Below are positions 1 to 9,744 of a stretch of DNA of 64,000 nt, piece after piece (position 1 is the first letter of the stretch; every line of letters starts with the position of its first letter). Below the pieces are notes generated by a model. The model had not been told where the DNA came from. It ran no database searches and worked only from the letters and a program-made list of their open reading frames with translations. The DNA is taken from contig NZ_FMUX01000001.1 of NCBI RefSeq assembly GCF_900101345.1, positions 310,001-374,000 of the forward strand, in the 5' to 3' direction. Made by a program: the position numbers and the translations under genes. The stretch is from Desulfoluna spongiiphila. Lineage in GTDB: Bacteria > Desulfobacterota > Desulfobacteria > Desulfobacterales > Desulfolunaceae.

Positions 1-193
1 CGGCGATACCTCGGAAGATATTGCCTCCGCCCACAACAATGGCCACCTCAACGCCCAGTTCATGAATCGACTTCACCTCTTCGGCGACGTATTTCATCAT
101 GTCGGGGCTGATACCGAAGCTCTGATCACCCATCAAAGCTTCACCACTTAATTTCAGAAGAACACGCTTGAAGGCAGGCTTCGCCGCTGTCAT
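1..193 (-). CDS. pyrH: UMP kinase (5' part, cut by window edge)
   Basis: UMP kinase phosphorylates UMP to UDP in pyrimidine nucleotide synthesis. Translating the minus strand from the ATG at 193-191 gives a start [20 protein letters not shown], then a GGGN(I)FRG segment; both are hallmarks of the bacterial PyrH amino-acid-kinase fold. Only the first 64 codons are inside the window, so the nucleotide-binding C-terminal part cannot be inspected. It lies directly downstream of tsf with no gap, the classic rpsB-tsf-pyrH order, so it is probably co-transcribed with them. Confidence 0.93.
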   Translation of the reverse strand, partial: MTAAKPAFKRVLLKLSGEALMGDQSFGISPDMMKYVAEEVKSIHELGVEVAIVVGGGNIFRGIA

Positions 194-790
194 CTACTCT
201 CCTAACTGGTAACGGACGAAACGGCGGATACGGATGTTCTCGCCCATTTTGCCGATAACCTCTTTTGTATAGTCCTCAATGGTGATCTGGGGATTCTTTA
301 CATAAGCCTGGCTCATGAGGCAGGAATCCTTGTAGAACTTCTGGACCTGACCTTCGACGATCTTGTCCACGATGTTCTCAGGCTTGCCCTGCTCGAGAGC
401 GCGCTCACGGTAAATCTCCCGTTCCTTGGCAACAACGTCTTCGGAAATGTCCTCAGGGGCAAGACCGGCAGGGTTGACGGCTGCAATGTGCATGGCAACA
501 TCTTTGGCGAAAGCCTGGAAGTCTTCGTTTTTGGCAACGAAGTCCGTCTCGCAGTTGATCTCAACCATAACACCGATTTTGCCGCCCATGTGGATGTAGC
601 TCATGACGGTGCCTTCGGAAGTGGCTCGGGCGGAACGCTTTGCAGCGGCTGCCAGGCCTTTTTTCCGGAGGAAGTCGAGGGCCTTGGCCACATCGCCGTC
701 GCTCTCCTTCAGGGCTTTCTTGCAATCCATGATTCCGGAGCCGGTCTTTTCACGAAGTTCTTTTACCATTGCTGCGCTGATATCTGCCAT
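194..790 (-). CDS. tsf: Elongation factor Ts
   Basis: EF-Ts is the guanine-nucleotide exchange factor for EF-Tu. The 198-residue product has the N-terminal UBA-like module with the TGSGIMD motif (residues 16-22) and the core motif NCETDFVAKN (79-88). It is shorter than the roughly 280-residue enterobacterial protein, a compact form common outside the gammaproteobacteria, so I do not read it as truncated. It follows rpsB after 2 bases and precedes pyrH directly, which fits one translation-linked operon. Confidence 0.97.
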   Translation of the reverse strand: MADISAAMVKELREKTGSGIMDCKKALKESDGDVAKALDFLRKKGLAAAAKRSARATSEGTVMSYIHMGGKIGVMVEINCETDFVAKNEDFQAFAKDVAMHIAAVNPAGLAPEDISEDVVAKEREIYRERALEQGKPENIVDKIVEGQVQKFYKDSCLMSQAYVKNPQITIEDYTKEVIGKMGENIRIRRFVRYQLGE

Positions 791-792
791 GA

Positions 793-1653
793 CTACTCTC
801 CTGCATTCTCGGCCGCGGCGTCTGCTGCCGGGGCATCATTCTCGGTTTTCTTACGGATCACTTCAACCACGGGACCTTCGGTGTCACCCGCAGCGGCCTC
901 GGCAACAGCTGCTGCCTTGGTTTCCACTTCGTCGTTGCCCTTGTCGCTTGCAGCGGCACGCTTTTCGGTGTAGCGCTTGCGGCCTTCGATGCAGGCATCG
1001 GCAAGGCGTGAGGTAATCAGACGAATGGAACGAATGGCGTCGTCGTTGCCGGGAATCACGTAATCGATGGGATCCGGGTCACAGTTGGTATCCACAAGGG
1101 CGACAATGGGAATGTTGAGACGCTGGGCTTCTTTAACAGCGATGCTCTCTTTCTTGGGGTCCACGATGACGATTGCACCGGGCAGGCCGTTCATCATGCT
1201 GATACCGCCGATGACGGCTTCGAGCTTGTCACGGTCTTTACCGAGCTTGAGACGCTCTTTTTTGGTGTAGCTTTCAATGGTTCCGTCGTTCTGGATCTCA
1301 TTGAGCTTGCCAAGGCGCTCGATGCTTGTCTTTACGGTCTGGAAGTTGGTGAGCATGCCGCCGAGCCAGCGGTTCTGTACATAGAACATCTCAGCGCGGT
1401 TGGCTTCTTCGTAAATGGCTTCTCGAGCCTGCTTTTTGGTGCCGACAAAGAGAACGGACTTTCCGTTGGCGGCCACATCAGCGATGAAGTCATAGGCATT
1501 CTTGAACATACCCACGGACTTCTGAAGGTTGATGATGTAAATGCCGTTGCGGGCGCCGAAAATATACGGCTTCATCTTCGGGTTCCAGCGTTTGGTCTGG
1601 TGACCGAAATGGCATCCGGCTTCGAGAAGCTCTTTCATGCTTACGTAAGACAT
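793..1653 (-). CDS. rpsB: 30S ribosomal protein S2
   Basis: Component of the small ribosomal subunit. The 286-residue protein begins [20 protein letters not shown], the canonical S2 start, and has the conserved [10 protein letters not shown] segment. The last 50 or so residues form an Ala/Glu-rich, probably disordered tail that makes it longer than the about 240-residue E. coli protein. A good ribosome binding site (AAGGAGT) lies just before the start. First gene of the rpsB-tsf-pyrH operon. Confidence 0.97.
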   Translation of the reverse strand: MSYVSMKELLEAGCHFGHQTKRWNPKMKPYIFGARNGIYIINLQKSVGMFKNAYDFIADVAANGKSVLFVGTKKQAREAIYEEANRAEMFYVQNRWLGGMLTNFQTVKTSIERLGKLNEIQNDGTIESYTKKERLKLGKDRDKLEAVIGGISMMNGLPGAIVIVDPKKESIAVKEAQRLNIPIVALVDTNCDPDPIDYVIPGNDDAIRSIRLITSRLADACIEGRKRYTEKRAAASDKGNDEVETKAAAVAEAAAGDTEGPVVEVIRKKTENDAPAADAAAENAGE

Positions 1654-2063
1654 ATCCTTACTCCTTTGGTTTTTCCACCGCCCCCGTCATCCCCGGGATC
1701 GACTTTCTCCGATACATCGAAGGAAAGAACCTGATACGGGTCAGGAGGCGTGTGTCATTAAAATGCATCTGCCCGTCAATCGGACAAATTCAACAAAAGC
1801 GGCCCCATTGTGCCGCTTGAAAGTTTGCCCCCCGAGGGGAGCCAATCAACCGTCGGGCGCAAAAATACGCCTCGATCGATAAATCCTAACATTAATAACA
1901 GGTCCTGCAGCGTGTGGCAAGGGCATTCCGGACCAGCCAAAAGAAAACCTTCTGCCGCCCCGGCACAAACCGATATGTTTCGGAGAGATGTGAAGAAAAA
2001 AAAGAAAGGAAACGAAAAAGCAGCACCCGACAGCGCCACCGGAGATGTCTAAGCCGGACCGCG
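1654..2063. other. Intergenic region between prmC and rpsB
   Basis: About 410 bases without a convincing gene. Short overlapping reading frames exist on both strands but none resembles a protein family. On the minus strand it would hold the 3' end of the prmC transcript, the rpsB promoter and the rpsB leader. The one clear structure is the hairpin annotated separately at 1797-1818. Confidence 0.6.
1791..1818 (-). terminator. Possible intrinsic terminator after prmC
   Basis: Inverted repeat AAGCGGC / GCCGCTT (1797-1803 and 1812-1818) with an 8-base loop. Read on the minus strand it is followed by TTTTGTTG, a weak T-rich tract. It could end the prfA-prmC transcript or act in the rpsB leader; the sequence does not decide. 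Confidence 0.45.
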
Positions 2064-2960
2064 TCAGGCCTTCCGCCGGGCACGCACAGCCCGGTTGTTG
2101 CCGGCATAATCGTCAAAAAAAAGAATGGACTCAAACAAGCCGTCTACTTCCAGAAGGGACCGAACCGCTTCCCGCTGATCCCACCCCATCTCAAGGAACA
2201 CCCAGCCACCGGGCTTCAGATGGCGGCGACACCCGGAAATAATCAGCGATAGATCACGAAGACCGTCCGCATCACCATCCAGGGCCAGACGGGGCTCAAA
2301 GACTGCCACTTCAGGCTCAAGCAGATCGATGTCGGCCGTGGGTATATAAGGTGGATTGGAGACCACCACGTCAAAAACCGGTGAATCACCCACAAAAGGG
2401 TCAAACCACACACCCTGAACAAAGGTGACACGATCTGCCACGTTATTCTTCCGGGCATTCCCCCGAGCCACATCAAGGGCTGTTGCGGACCGGTCGGTTG
2501 CAAAAACAACATGCTGGGGACAAGCCTTGGCAAGGGAAAGGGCGATGGCACCGGACCCCGTCCCCAGATCCACAATGCGCAACCCGCCATCCGCCTGGCA
2601 TAGCACCTCAAGGGCAGCCTCCACCAGGGTCTCGGTATCGGGACGAGGCACAAGCACCCCGGGCACCACCTCCAGATCAAGATCCCAGAAACCTGTCTCA
2701 CCCACAATATAGGCAATGGGCTCCCGATCAAGGCGACGCCGCACCAGGTCTTCGTAGCCCTGTTTCAAGGACGCTGTGGCGATGTCGCCTTTTCTCAGGA
2801 CAAGGCCGGCACGACCGGTGTCAAGAAGATGCATCATCAAAAGGTCGGCAGCAAGAAGCGGGGCGTCCACGCCGGCCGCGTCAAAAAGGCGAGCAGCCTC
2901 CGCCAGCATCTCACCGATACTGACGGAAACTGAAAAAAGGGGATCAGAGGGTTTGTTCAT
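2064..2960 (-). CDS. prmC: Release factor glutamine methyltransferase
   Basis: PrmC methylates the glutamine of the GGQ motif of class-1 release factors using S-adenosylmethionine. Starting at the ATG at 2960 (MNKPSDPLF) gives 298 residues; the reading frame is open further upstream but that part runs inside prfA. Residues 131-137 (DLGTGSG) form the SAM-binding loop and 202-205 (NPPY) the substrate-glutamine motif. The start overlaps the 3' end of prfA by 17 bases, so the enzyme is translationally coupled to one of its substrates. Confidence 0.95.
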   Translation of the reverse strand: MNKPSDPLFSVSVSIGEMLAEAARLFDAAGVDAPLLAADLLMMHLLDTGRAGLVLRKGDIATASLKQGYEDLVRRRLDREPIAYIVGETGFWDLDLEVVPGVLVPRPDTETLVEAALEVLCQADGGLRIVDLGTGSGAIALSLAKACPQHVVFATDRSATALDVARGNARKNNVADRVTFVQGVWFDPFVGDSPVFDVVVSNPPYIPTADIDLLEPEVAVFEPRLALDGDADGLRDLSLIISGCRRHLKPGGWVFLEMGWDQREAVRSLLEVDGLFESILFFDDYAGNNRAVRARRKA

Positions 2961-4014
2961 TTTGAAGAGCCTGGGCCTGGGCGTGGGTTCGCAGAGACGC
3001 GATGATCTCATCGATATCCCCTTCCATGATGGCATCCAGCCGATAGAGCGTCAGCCCGATACGGTGATCGGTCATCCGGCCCTGGGGGAAGTTGTAGGTC
3101 CGGATACGCTCGCTGCGATCCCCGCTGCCGATCTGCCCCTTTCTGGCGGCGGAACGCTTTGCTTCGGTCTCCTGGATCATCTTGTCCAGGATACGAGAAC
3201 GAAGGACTTTCATGGCCTTGTCTTTGTTCTTGTGCTGAGATTTTTCATCCTGGCAGGTGGCCGTGATACCCGTGGGGATATGGGTGATGCGAACCGCTGA
3301 ATCCGTTGTGTTGACACTCTGGCCACCGGGACCCGACGAACGGAAAATATCAATACGGAGTTCATTGGGCTCAATCTTGAGCTCCACGTCTTCCGCCTCG
3401 GGAAGAACCGCCACGGTCACCGCCGAGGTGTGGATACGCCCCTGAGTTTCGGTGGCAGGCACGCGCTGGACCCGATGGACCCCGCTCTCATATTTAAAGG
3501 AGCTGTAAGCGCCCTTGCCGTTCACCTGAAAGACCACTTCCTTAAAACCGCCGACATCCGAGCCATGGGAATCCATAAGCTCCACACCCCAACCCCGGCC
3601 CTCGGCGTATCGGGTATACATCTTAAAGAGGTCGCCCGCAAAAAGAGACGATTCATCCCCGCCGGTACCGGCGCGAAGCTCAACAATAACGCTCTTCTCG
3701 TCCAGGGGATCCTTGGGAACCAGAAGAATCTTGAGCTCTTCACCCAGCGCCTCGACCTGAGTTTCCAAAGGCCCGATCTCCTCTGCGGCCATCTCCTTCA
3801 TATCGGGATCGTCATCGTTGAGAAGCTCCCTGGCCTCCTCAAGGTCAGCCACAACCTTCTTGTACCGACGATACCCCTCCACCAGTTTGGAGATCTCACC
3901 GTGTTCCTTGATATACTTCTGATACTGAACCCGGTCGCTGACCACAGCGGGATCACTGAGAAGCTGCTCCAGTTTTATAAACCGGTCTTCCACACCCTCG
4001 AGTTTACCAAACAT
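2944..4014 (-). CDS. prfA: Peptide chain release factor 1
   Basis: Class-1 release factor. The 356-residue product from the ATG at 4014 ([12 protein letters not shown]) carries GGQ at 230-232 for peptidyl-tRNA hydrolysis and PAT at 186-188, the RF1-type stop-codon recognition tripeptide (UAA/UAG); RF2 would have SPF. The frame is open 16 codons further upstream, but those residues do not resemble RF1. RF1 not reading UGA matters here because UGA is recoded as selenocysteine elsewhere in this window. Forms a unit with prmC. Confidence 0.96.
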   Translation of the reverse strand: MFGKLEGVEDRFIKLEQLLSDPAVVSDRVQYQKYIKEHGEISKLVEGYRRYKKVVADLEEARELLNDDDPDMKEMAAEEIGPLETQVEALGEELKILLVPKDPLDEKSVIVELRAGTGGDESSLFAGDLFKMYTRYAEGRGWGVELMDSHGSDVGGFKEVVFQVNGKGAYSSFKYESGVHRVQRVPATETQGRIHTSAVTVAVLPEAEDVELKIEPNELRIDIFRSSGPGGQSVNTTDSAVRITHIPTGITATCQDEKSQHKNKDKAMKVLRSRILDKMIQETEAKRSAARKGQIGSGDRSERIRTYNFPQGRMTDHRIGLTLYRLDAIMEGDIDEIIASLRTHAQAQALQNEQTL

Positions 4015-4110
4015 TGCTTTGCCTGCCCCATAGCCCCTTTTCAGTGCAATATCACCACACAAAGGGAAGTGTTCGAATCCTCACTGCCCGGACCCACCGT
4101 CCGGACGACA

Positions 4111-4140
4111 AAAAGGGAAATCGTAAAAACCGATTCCCCT
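4111..4140 (-). terminator. Intrinsic terminator downstream of rpmE
   Basis: Arms GGGAAATCG (4115-4123) and CGATTCCCC (4131-4139) pair with one bulged A. On the minus strand the hairpin is followed by TTTTT. It is placed to end the rpmE transcript just before prfA. A second short hairpin (CCGGAC/GTCCGG) lies at about 4088-4104. Confidence 0.7.
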
Positions 4141-4180
4141 TCTTCTCCCAAGCCATACGGTCTTGATTTCGTCGCGAAAC

Positions 4181-4402
4181 TTACTTGCCAACCTTGCTGG
4201 CATCGAAGTTTGCGAATTTTTTACGGAAACGATCGATACGACCTGCGGTATCCACAAGCTTCTGCTTTCCGGTGAAGAACGGATGGCAGCTGGAGCAGAT
4301 TTCCACCTTGATCTCTTCGCGGGTAGAACCCACGTTCATGACGTTGCCGCATGCACAGGTGGCCGTGGCCATTTTGTATTCGGGGTGAATGCCCTTTTTC
4401 AT
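4181..4402 (-). CDS. rpmE: 50S ribosomal protein L31 (zinc form)
   Basis: Large-subunit ribosomal protein. From the ATG at 4402 ([10 protein letters not shown]) it has 73 residues with Cys16-x-Cys18 and Cys36-x2-Cys39, the zinc-binding C+ form. A longer in-frame start exists but would add a 15-residue hydrophobic lead not found in L31. A TAAGGAGT ribosome binding site precedes the chosen start. It lies after rho in the same direction, a common pairing in proteobacteria. Confidence 0.95.
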   Translation of the reverse strand: MKKGIHPEYKMATATCACGNVMNVGSTREEIKVEICSSCHPFFTGKQKLVDTAGRIDRFRKKFANFDASKVGK

Positions 4403-4501
4403 GACAAAAAACTCCTTAGAAAAAATAAATATATGAAAAAATACCACCCAGGGAACCCCTTAAGGGCCGCCTTACGCTGCCGTTAATAAGCAGCCGTGGC
4501 A

Positions 4502-5749
4502 TTATGAATTCATGGAATCAAGAAACTCCATATTATCCTTAGTTCCACTGATCTTGTCAAGCAAAAAGCCCATGCTGTCCACGGTATTGAGGGACGCCAG
4601 AAGCTTGCGCAGAATCCAGATCCGATCGAGCTGCCCCTTCTCAACGAGGAGTTCCTCTTTTCGGGTACCGGATTTCTTGATGTCAATGGCAGGGAACATG
4701 CGGCGATCGGCGAGTTTGCGATCAAGGACCAGCTCCATGTTGCCGGTACCCTTGAACTCTTCGAAGATCACCTCGTCCATGCGGCTGCCCGTATCGATGA
4801 GCGCCGTGGCGATGATGGTGAGACTGCCACCCTCTTCCACGTTTCGGGCTGCGCCGAAGAAACGCTTGGGACGGTGAAGGGCGTTGGAATCCACGCCGCC
4901 TGAAAGGATCTTGCCCGAAGGAGGCATGACGGAGTTGTATGCACGGGCCAGACGGGTGATACTATCCAGAAGGATCACAACGTCTTTTTTGTGCTCCACG
5001 AGTCGCTTGGCCTTTTCAATCACCATCTCGGCAACCTGAACATGACGCTCGGCGGGCTCGTCAAAGGTGGAGCTGATCACTTCCGCTTTTACGGAACGGG
5101 CCATATCCGTCACTTCTTCGGGACGTTCGTCGATCAGCAGAATAAAGGGGACGATATTGGGGTGGCTCTTGATCATGCTGTTGGCAATGGTCTGCAGGAT
5201 CATGGTCTTGCCGGAACGGGGAGGGGAAACAATGAGCCCCCTCTGGCCAAAACCGATGGGAGCCATAAGCTCGATGATGCGGGTAGAGTAGTTGTCTTTG
5301 TCGTTTTCCAGCTGCACCTTCATTTCAGGATAGAGGGGCGTCAGGTTGTCGAAAAAGATCTTTTCACGCGCCACATCCGGGTCTTCGTAGTTGACCGCCT
5401 GGACCTTGAGCAGAGCGAAGTAGCGCTCCGACTCCTTGGGCTGGCGAATCTGGCCGGAGACGGTATCCCCGGTCTTGAGGTTGAATCTGCGAATCTGAGA
5501 AGGGGAGACGTAGATATCATCGGGCCCGGGCAGGTAGTTGCAATCCGGAGATCGAAGGAAGCCAAACCCGTCGGGAAGCACCTCCAGGGTACCCTCCCCG
5601 TAAATCTGGCCTTCCCGCTCAATTTGTGCCTGAAGCAACATAAAAATGAGCTCCTGCTTGGGAAGACCGCCGGCGCCCTCAATATTGAGACTCCGCGCCA
5701 TCTTGGCCAGCTCTTCAATCCGCATCGCTTTCAATTCAACAATGTTCAT
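4502..5749 (-). CDS. rho: Transcription termination factor Rho
   Basis: Hexameric RNA-dependent ATPase that ends transcription at Rho-dependent sites. The 415-residue protein has the N-terminal helical domain, the cold-shock-like RNA-binding region around GFGFLRS (61-67), and a Walker A loop PPRSGKT (176-182), slightly different from the common PPKAGKT, followed by the [11 protein letters not shown]alker B segment. I prefer the start MNIVELK at 5749; an ATG five codons earlier is possible. Length and domain order are normal. Confidence 0.97.
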   Translation of the reverse strand: MNIVELKAMRIEELAKMARSLNIEGAGGLPKQELIFMLLQAQIEREGQIYGEGTLEVLPDGFGFLRSPDCNYLPGPDDIYVSPSQIRRFNLKTGDTVSGQIRQPKESERYFALLKVQAVNYEDPDVAREKIFFDNLTPLYPEMKVQLENDKDNYSTRIIELMAPIGFGQRGLIVSPPRSGKTMILQTIANSMIKSHPNIVPFILLIDERPEEVTDMARSVKAEVISSTFDEPAERHVQVAEMVIEKAKRLVEHKKDVVILLDSITRLARAYNSVMPPSGKILSGGVDSNALHRPKRFFGAARNVEEGGSLTIIATALIDTGSRMDEVIFEEFKGTGNMELVLDRKLADRRMFPAIDIKKSGTRKEELLVEKGQLDRIWILRKLLASLNTVDSMGFLLDKISGTKDNMEFLDSMNS

Positions 5750-6071
5750 CAACAGTTTCCCCACATTTTTATATGCTCATCCAGAACAACAATCAGCGTC
5801 GTCCCAATCCGTATTGATTTCGGTATTGATTTCGGTGCAATGGTATCCACCCCCGCATTACCCGCAATGGAAACATGAAAAGGCCCCTCCGGAAGGCACA
5901 TCGCGCCACACAGATCGACTGTGAACGCCGGGATGTGTTACAGATTTTTTACCATGATTTCTGTAAGGTGAGTGTCTGTTCTGCAGGTCCTATAAGGATC
6001 ATGACGTTGGTAATGACAAAAAGAGCGGTTTTATTGGTTAGATACAATCCCGCGCGCGGCATGTCAAGGAC
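5750..6071. other. Intergenic region between coaE and rho
   Basis: About 320 bases, no gene seen. Presumably holds the rho promoter and leader on the minus strand. The only notable structure is the tandem 12-base repeat at 5811-5834, annotated separately. Confidence 0.6.
5811..5834. repeat. Two perfect tandem copies of a 12-base unit
   Basis: GTATTGATTTCG occurs twice in direct succession (5811-5822 and 5823-5834), about 60 bases upstream of the rho start. Function unknown; it could be a duplicated regulator site in the rho leader or slippage. Confidence 0.85.
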
Positions 6072-6683
6072 TTATAAATGGGCACTGCATTTTTTTACAA
6101 TTTTTTCAAACACCTTATAAAATGCCCCTTTCAATTCGGAAAGCCCCTGCAGATTCTCTATCACCAGATCGGCCCTCTCCCGTTTGACCCCGTCGGAGAG
6201 TTGAAGCGCCAGAAGCCGCATTGCCTCTGCCTCGGACACGCCGTCCCTTGCCATCAACCGGGCACACTGGGTCGAACGATCCACCCCCACATGGAGGGTG
6301 ATGTCAAACATGGAGTCAAGATTAAGCTCAAACAAAAGGGGCACCTCACACACCGCCATGGAGGCGCCCGTTGCCGCCTCCTGCTCCAGAAACCGCTCCA
6401 TCAACCGAATCACCTCGGGCTGAACAATGGACTCCAAAACCCGGCGCGCCTCGGGATCGGAGATCAGCTTTCGCCTGAGGGCCGGACGGTCCAGGCAGCC
6501 GTCTGCCCCCACCACACCGTCGCCAAACCAGTCAACCACAGCCTCAAATCCCGGACTCCCCGGCGCCACTGCATCCCGCGCCAGGTCATCGGCAATGGAT
6601 ACCGCCACCCCCTTCTCCCTGAACAGGCGACACACCGTCGTTTTTCCGGAGGCAGCTCCCCCCGTCAGCCCTACCTTGACCAT
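6072..6683 (-). CDS. coaE: Dephospho-CoA kinase
   Basis: Last enzyme of coenzyme A synthesis: ATP-dependent 3'-phosphorylation of dephospho-CoA. The 203-residue protein starts MVKVGLTGGAASGKTT with a P-loop at residues 8-16, followed by the DDLARD segment near 33 that is typical of CoaE (usually ADxxxR). Single gene on the minus strand with a gap on both sides. Length is normal. Confidence 0.94.
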   Translation of the reverse strand: MVKVGLTGGAASGKTTVCRLFREKGVAVSIADDLARDAVAPGSPGFEAVVDWFGDGVVGADGCLDRPALRRKLISDPEARRVLESIVQPEVIRLMERFLEQEAATGASMAVCEVPLLFELNLDSMFDITLHVGVDRSTQCARLMARDGVSEAEAMRLLALQLSDGVKRERADLVIENLQGLSELKGAFYKVFEKIVKKCSAHL

Positions 6684-7106
6684 TCCACCTCGCTTTCCAT
6701 CTGTTGAAGCCCTGATATCCCGTCCCGGATGGTTGCATGACCGTTTAAAAGGTGCGGTTTACCTCTCCGCCGCATTCCACACCGCGTCATTGAAAAATCG
6801 CCCCGCGCCAGGGGCCATCATCCCATACAATGTATCCCTTCCCTTGACAAGCCATGCGCATTCTATTACTTAAACTTTTTTGATGATTATGTAAAAAATA
6901 ATCGAAGAATGCATCCCTCCGAATGGCTCGCCCCTCGAAAGGCGTTGCCGTTTTTCCATGCATTCGCTAATAAACCGGGCTGACAAGGACGAGGAACTCT
7001 CCTTGCCCCACCCTAACGGACCAAAGGCAACGGAGCCGAGACGCTAAGACTCCGTCCACCCATTGTATAGGTTATCGTTTACCACTTTTAGAGAAAGGAT
7101 TTTCGC
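6684..7106 (+). other. Divergent coaE/adk intergenic region with a structured adk leader
   Basis: No gene. The half next to adk has several strong hairpins on the plus strand: GAATGCAT/ATGCATTC closing about 6905-6966 with inner CGCC/GGCG pairing; CAAGGA/TCCTTG with inner GAG/CTC at about 6985-7005; and ACGGAG/CTCCGT at about 7031-7056. I could not match them to a known riboswitch class. A GAGAAAGGA ribosome binding site precedes the adk ATG. Confidence 0.5.
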
Positions 7107-7781
7107 ATGAACATCTTATTTTTCGGCCCCAACGGAAGCGGAAAAGGCACCCAGGGATCCATCCTCAAGGACAAGTACAATGCTGCCCACATCGAATCCG
7201 GCGCCATCTTCCGCGAGAACATCAAGGGCGGTACCGAACTCGGCAAAAAAGCAAAAAGCTACATCGACGCCGGTGACCTCGTGCCCGATGACATCACCAT
7301 CCCCATGATCCTTGATCGCCTCAAGCAGGACGACTGCGCCAACGGCTGGCTCCTGGACGGCTTCCCCAGAAACAAGGTGCAGGCCGAAAAACTCGACGAG
7401 TCCCTCAAAGCCGCCGGCATGGAACTCAACTACGTGGTTGAGATCGTTCTGGACCGAGAGATTGCCAAGCTCCGCATCACCGGCCGACGTCTCTGCGAAA
7501 ACGACCCCAACCACCCCAACAACATCGGCATCGAAGCCATCAAGCCCAACGGCGACAAATGCCGCGTCTGCGGCGGGGCCCTCACCTCCCGTGCCGACGA
7601 CCAAGATGATGCAGCCATCGACAAGCGACACTCCATCTATTACAACGAAGTGGACGGCACCCTGGCCGCCGCCTACTACTTCAAAGATGTCGCCGCCAAG
7701 AGCGATGCCACCAAGTACATCACCCTGGCCGGTGAAAAAGACATGAAGTCCGTCACCGACGAACTCGTCTCCAAGCTGTAG
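7107..7781 (+). CDS. adk: Adenylate kinase with Cys-containing LID
   Basis: Interconverts ATP+AMP and 2 ADP. The 224-residue protein has the P-loop GPNGSGKGT (7-15), the DGFPRN motif and the long LID. The LID contains Cys residues in RRLCENDP and CRVCGG, suggesting a metal-stabilised LID; only three cysteines are evident, so the fourth ligand may be Asp or His (inference). It stands alone between a folded leader and a strong terminator. Confidence 0.95.
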   Translation: MNILFFGPNGSGKGTQGSILKDKYNAAHIESGAIFRENIKGGTELGKKAKSYIDAGDLVPDDITIPMILDRLKQDDCANGWLLDGFPRNKVQAEKLDESLKAAGMELNYVVEIVLDREIAKLRITGRRLCENDPNHPNNIGIEAIKPNGDKCRVCGGALTSRADDQDDAAIDKRHSIYYNEVDGTLAAAYYFKDVAAKSDATKYITLAGEKDMKSVTDELVSKL

Positions 7782-7832
7782 TCCCGCAATCCCCCCTAAT
7801 GACAGGGGCCTTCGGGCAACACGACACACAAG

Positions 7833-7873
7833 AGGTGGTGGCAGGTTTTTTTTCTTGCCATCACCTTTTTTTT
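7833..7873 (+). terminator. Intrinsic terminator after adk
   Basis: Stem AGGTGGTGGCA / TGCCATCACCT (one G-T type mismatch region) with a T-rich loop and eight following T residues; a strong Rho-independent terminator 50 bases after the adk stop. Confidence 0.9.
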
Positions 7874-7976
7874 GTTTTATCCTTACAGGAGTTTACTTTT
7901 TAATAGTATACAGACTAACCATCACGCCGACCGCAAGAGATCACCGGCCTCTGATGTTGAGAAAGGGGCGATATAT

Positions 7977-8174
7977 TTGAAGGAAATCGAAGTTAAAGTA
8001 CTCGATAACGATCTCGAAAAAGCCATGCGTATTCTGAAGAAAAAAATTCAGAACGACGGCCTTTTCAAGCGGCTGAAGCTCAAGAAGAGCTATGAAAAGC
8101 CGAGCGAATTCCGACGCCGCAAGCAGCGCGAAGCGCAGCGTCGACAGAGGATTGCCAGTGCCCGTAACCGCTAG
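7977..8174 (+). CDS. rpsU: 30S ribosomal protein S21 (TTG start)
   Basis: Small-subunit protein needed for initiation. Sequence from KEIEVKVLDNDLEKAMRILK to the basic RRKQREAQRRQR tail is typical S21. No ATG exists at the expected place: the codon before KEIEV is TTG (7977), preceded by AAAGGGG about nine bases upstream, so I call a TTG start and 65 residues. Longer in-frame starts would add residues unlike S21. A non-ATG start may tune expression. Terminator follows. Confidence 0.93.
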   Translation: MKEIEVKVLDNDLEKAMRILKKKIQNDGLFKRLKLKKSYEKPSEFRRRKQREAQRRQRIASARNR

Positions 8175-8217
8175 GGCCTGACACCTCAATATCGCTATCG
8201 ATTCTTTTTTCAAAAGG

Positions 8218-8256
8218 CCCGGCTTAGGCATCTTCTGCATATAGCCGGGTTTTTTG
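8218..8256 (+). terminator. Intrinsic terminator after rpsU
   Basis: CCCGGCT (8218-8224) pairs with AGCCGGG (8243-8249), followed by six T. It lies 44 bases after the rpsU stop and just before folC. Confidence 0.85.
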
Positions 8257-8295
8257 TATTGGCACACCACCAACATCTTCAGAGTAACATCCACC

Positions 8296-9573
8296 ATGAC
8301 AATGCATTCCGACTACGAGCGCTGTCTCGACACCATGTACAAACTCGGCCGCTTCGGCATCATCCTGGGCCTGGATACCATGAAAGGCATCCTTGAGCGC
8401 CTTGGCAACCCGGAGAAAAAATTCACCGTCATCCACGTGGCGGGCACCAACGGCAAGGGCTCTGTGGCGTCTTATCTCTCCAGGATCCTGACCCTTTCCG
8501 GCTACCGTACCGGCCTGTACACCTCCCCCCACCTCGTTCGGTTTAACGAGCGCATCGCGGTGGACGGCAACATGGTCACCGACGCAGAGGTTGTGGCCAG
8601 CTACAACCGGGTGGAAGCCGCCAATGTCGGTGAACGCTCCGGTACCTTCTTCGAACTGACAACGGCCATGGCCTTTGATCTCTTCGCTGAAAAAGGGGTG
8701 GATGTGGCCATCATCGAAACAGGCATGGGCGGCCGCCTGGACGCCACCAATATCGTGACGCCGGCCCTGTCCATCATCACCAATGTGTCCCTGGAGCACA
8801 AGGACCACCTGGGCGACACCATCGCCAAGATTGCCTACGAAAAAGCGGGCATCATCAAAGAGGGCATCCCGGCCATCGTCGGTGTCCGTCAGGCCAGCGC
8901 CATCGGCGTGGTGGAAGAGACCGCCCGGGAGCTTGAGGCCCCTGTCATCCGCCTGGGCCGGGACATCCATGTCCGCCGCTCCGAAAAAGGGTTCAGCTGC
9001 CGCTGCAGCGGCATCTCCATTAGCGATTTGACAACCTCCCTTCTCGGCAAGCACCAGGTTGACAACGCGGCCCTGGCCGTGGCCGCCTGCGCCAGCTTGA
9101 GAAAGGGCTACCGATTCCGCATCGCCGACGAGACCATCCGCCAGGGCCTGGCCACCACACCCTGGCCCGGACGCCTCGAACGCGTCGCCGGATACCCGGA
9201 AACCATCATCGACGGTGCCCACAACCCCGCAGCCATAAAGGTCCTTGTCCAGTACCTGGAAGAGGAGCAACGGGGCCGGGACATCACGCTGGTCACTGGC
9301 ATTCTGGACGACAAGGCCTACCCCAAGATGTTCGCCAACCTGCTGCCCTTCTGTCGGCGCGTCGTCCTCGTCAAAGCAAAAACCGACCGAAGTCTGGACC
9401 CCGAGTCCATGCGAGCCGCCGCCTCCAAGTACGTCCGCGACGTCTCCGTCATCCCCGACATCGAGCAGGCCGTTCACTCAGCCCGCGCCTCAGCCCGGGA
9501 AGGGGAACTGGTTCTCGTTGCCGGCTCTTTGTATGTTGCTGGTGAAGCACGGGCGGCCCTCCTGGGCCACTGA
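8296..9573 (+). CDS. folC: Bifunctional dihydrofolate / folylpolyglutamate synthase
   Basis: Adds glutamate to dihydropteroate or to folates, ATP-dependent Mur-ligase family. From the ATG at 8296 the product is 425 residues with the P-loop GTNGKGS (50-56), the GMGGRLDATN segment, and the C-terminal DGAHNP motif of the ligase. An in-frame start 14 codons earlier overlaps the rpsU terminator and is less likely. Single-gene unit closed by a terminator. Confidence 0.95.
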   Translation: MTMHSDYERCLDTMYKLGRFGIILGLDTMKGILERLGNPEKKFTVIHVAGTNGKGSVASYLSRILTLSGYRTGLYTSPHLVRFNERIAVDGNMVTDAEVVASYNRVEAANVGERSGTFFELTTAMAFDLFAEKGVDVAIIETGMGGRLDATNIVTPALSIITNVSLEHKDHLGDTIAKIAYEKAGIIKEGIPAIVGVRQASAIGVVEETARELEAPVIRLGRDIHVRRSEKGFSCRCSGISISDLTTSLLGKHQVDNAALAVAACASLRKGYRFRIADETIRQGLATTPWPGRLERVAGYPETIIDGAHNPAAIKVLVQYLEEEQRGRDITLVTGILDDKAYPKMFANLLPFCRRVVLVKAKTDRSLDPESMRAAASKYVRDVSVIPDIEQAVHSARASAREGELVLVAGSLYVAGEARAALLGH

Positions 9574-9630
9574 TCCGTGCCGGCACTCCGGCATGACAGA
9601 CCGTCTTAAACGCACCCTCGGTTTTATATA

Positions 9631-9667
9631 AAAAAAAGGACACCCGGCATCGGGTGTCCTTTTTTTG
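9631..9667. terminator. Bidirectional terminator between folC and the TerB-like gene
   Basis: Perfect stem GGACACCCG / CGGGTGTCC with loop GCAT, flanked by A7 on one side and T7 on the other, so it can serve folC on the plus strand and the convergent minus-strand operon. Confidence 0.92.
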
Positions 9668-9744
9668 TTGAAGCCATGAAAGCTACGCCAGTTTGCCGCC
9701 GCAGCCCATTTTTTTACCGGAAGATGAAAGGTGCATGCGGGCTG

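Noticed and set aside
1776..2134. Overlapping small frames on both strands between prmC and rpsB
   Set aside because: Low-complexity, no start context and no resemblance to a family.
4068..4085. GTTCGAATCC, another T-loop-like string
   Set aside because: It lies in the prfA leader with no other tRNA arm; the stem is AGTG/CACT with a loop of wrong size.
7020..7056. GGCAA...GACGC...AAG blocks in the adk leader, resembling a c-di-GMP (GEMM) riboswitch
   Set aside because: The GNRA tetraloop stem and the tetraloop-receptor part are missing; the spacing is wrong.
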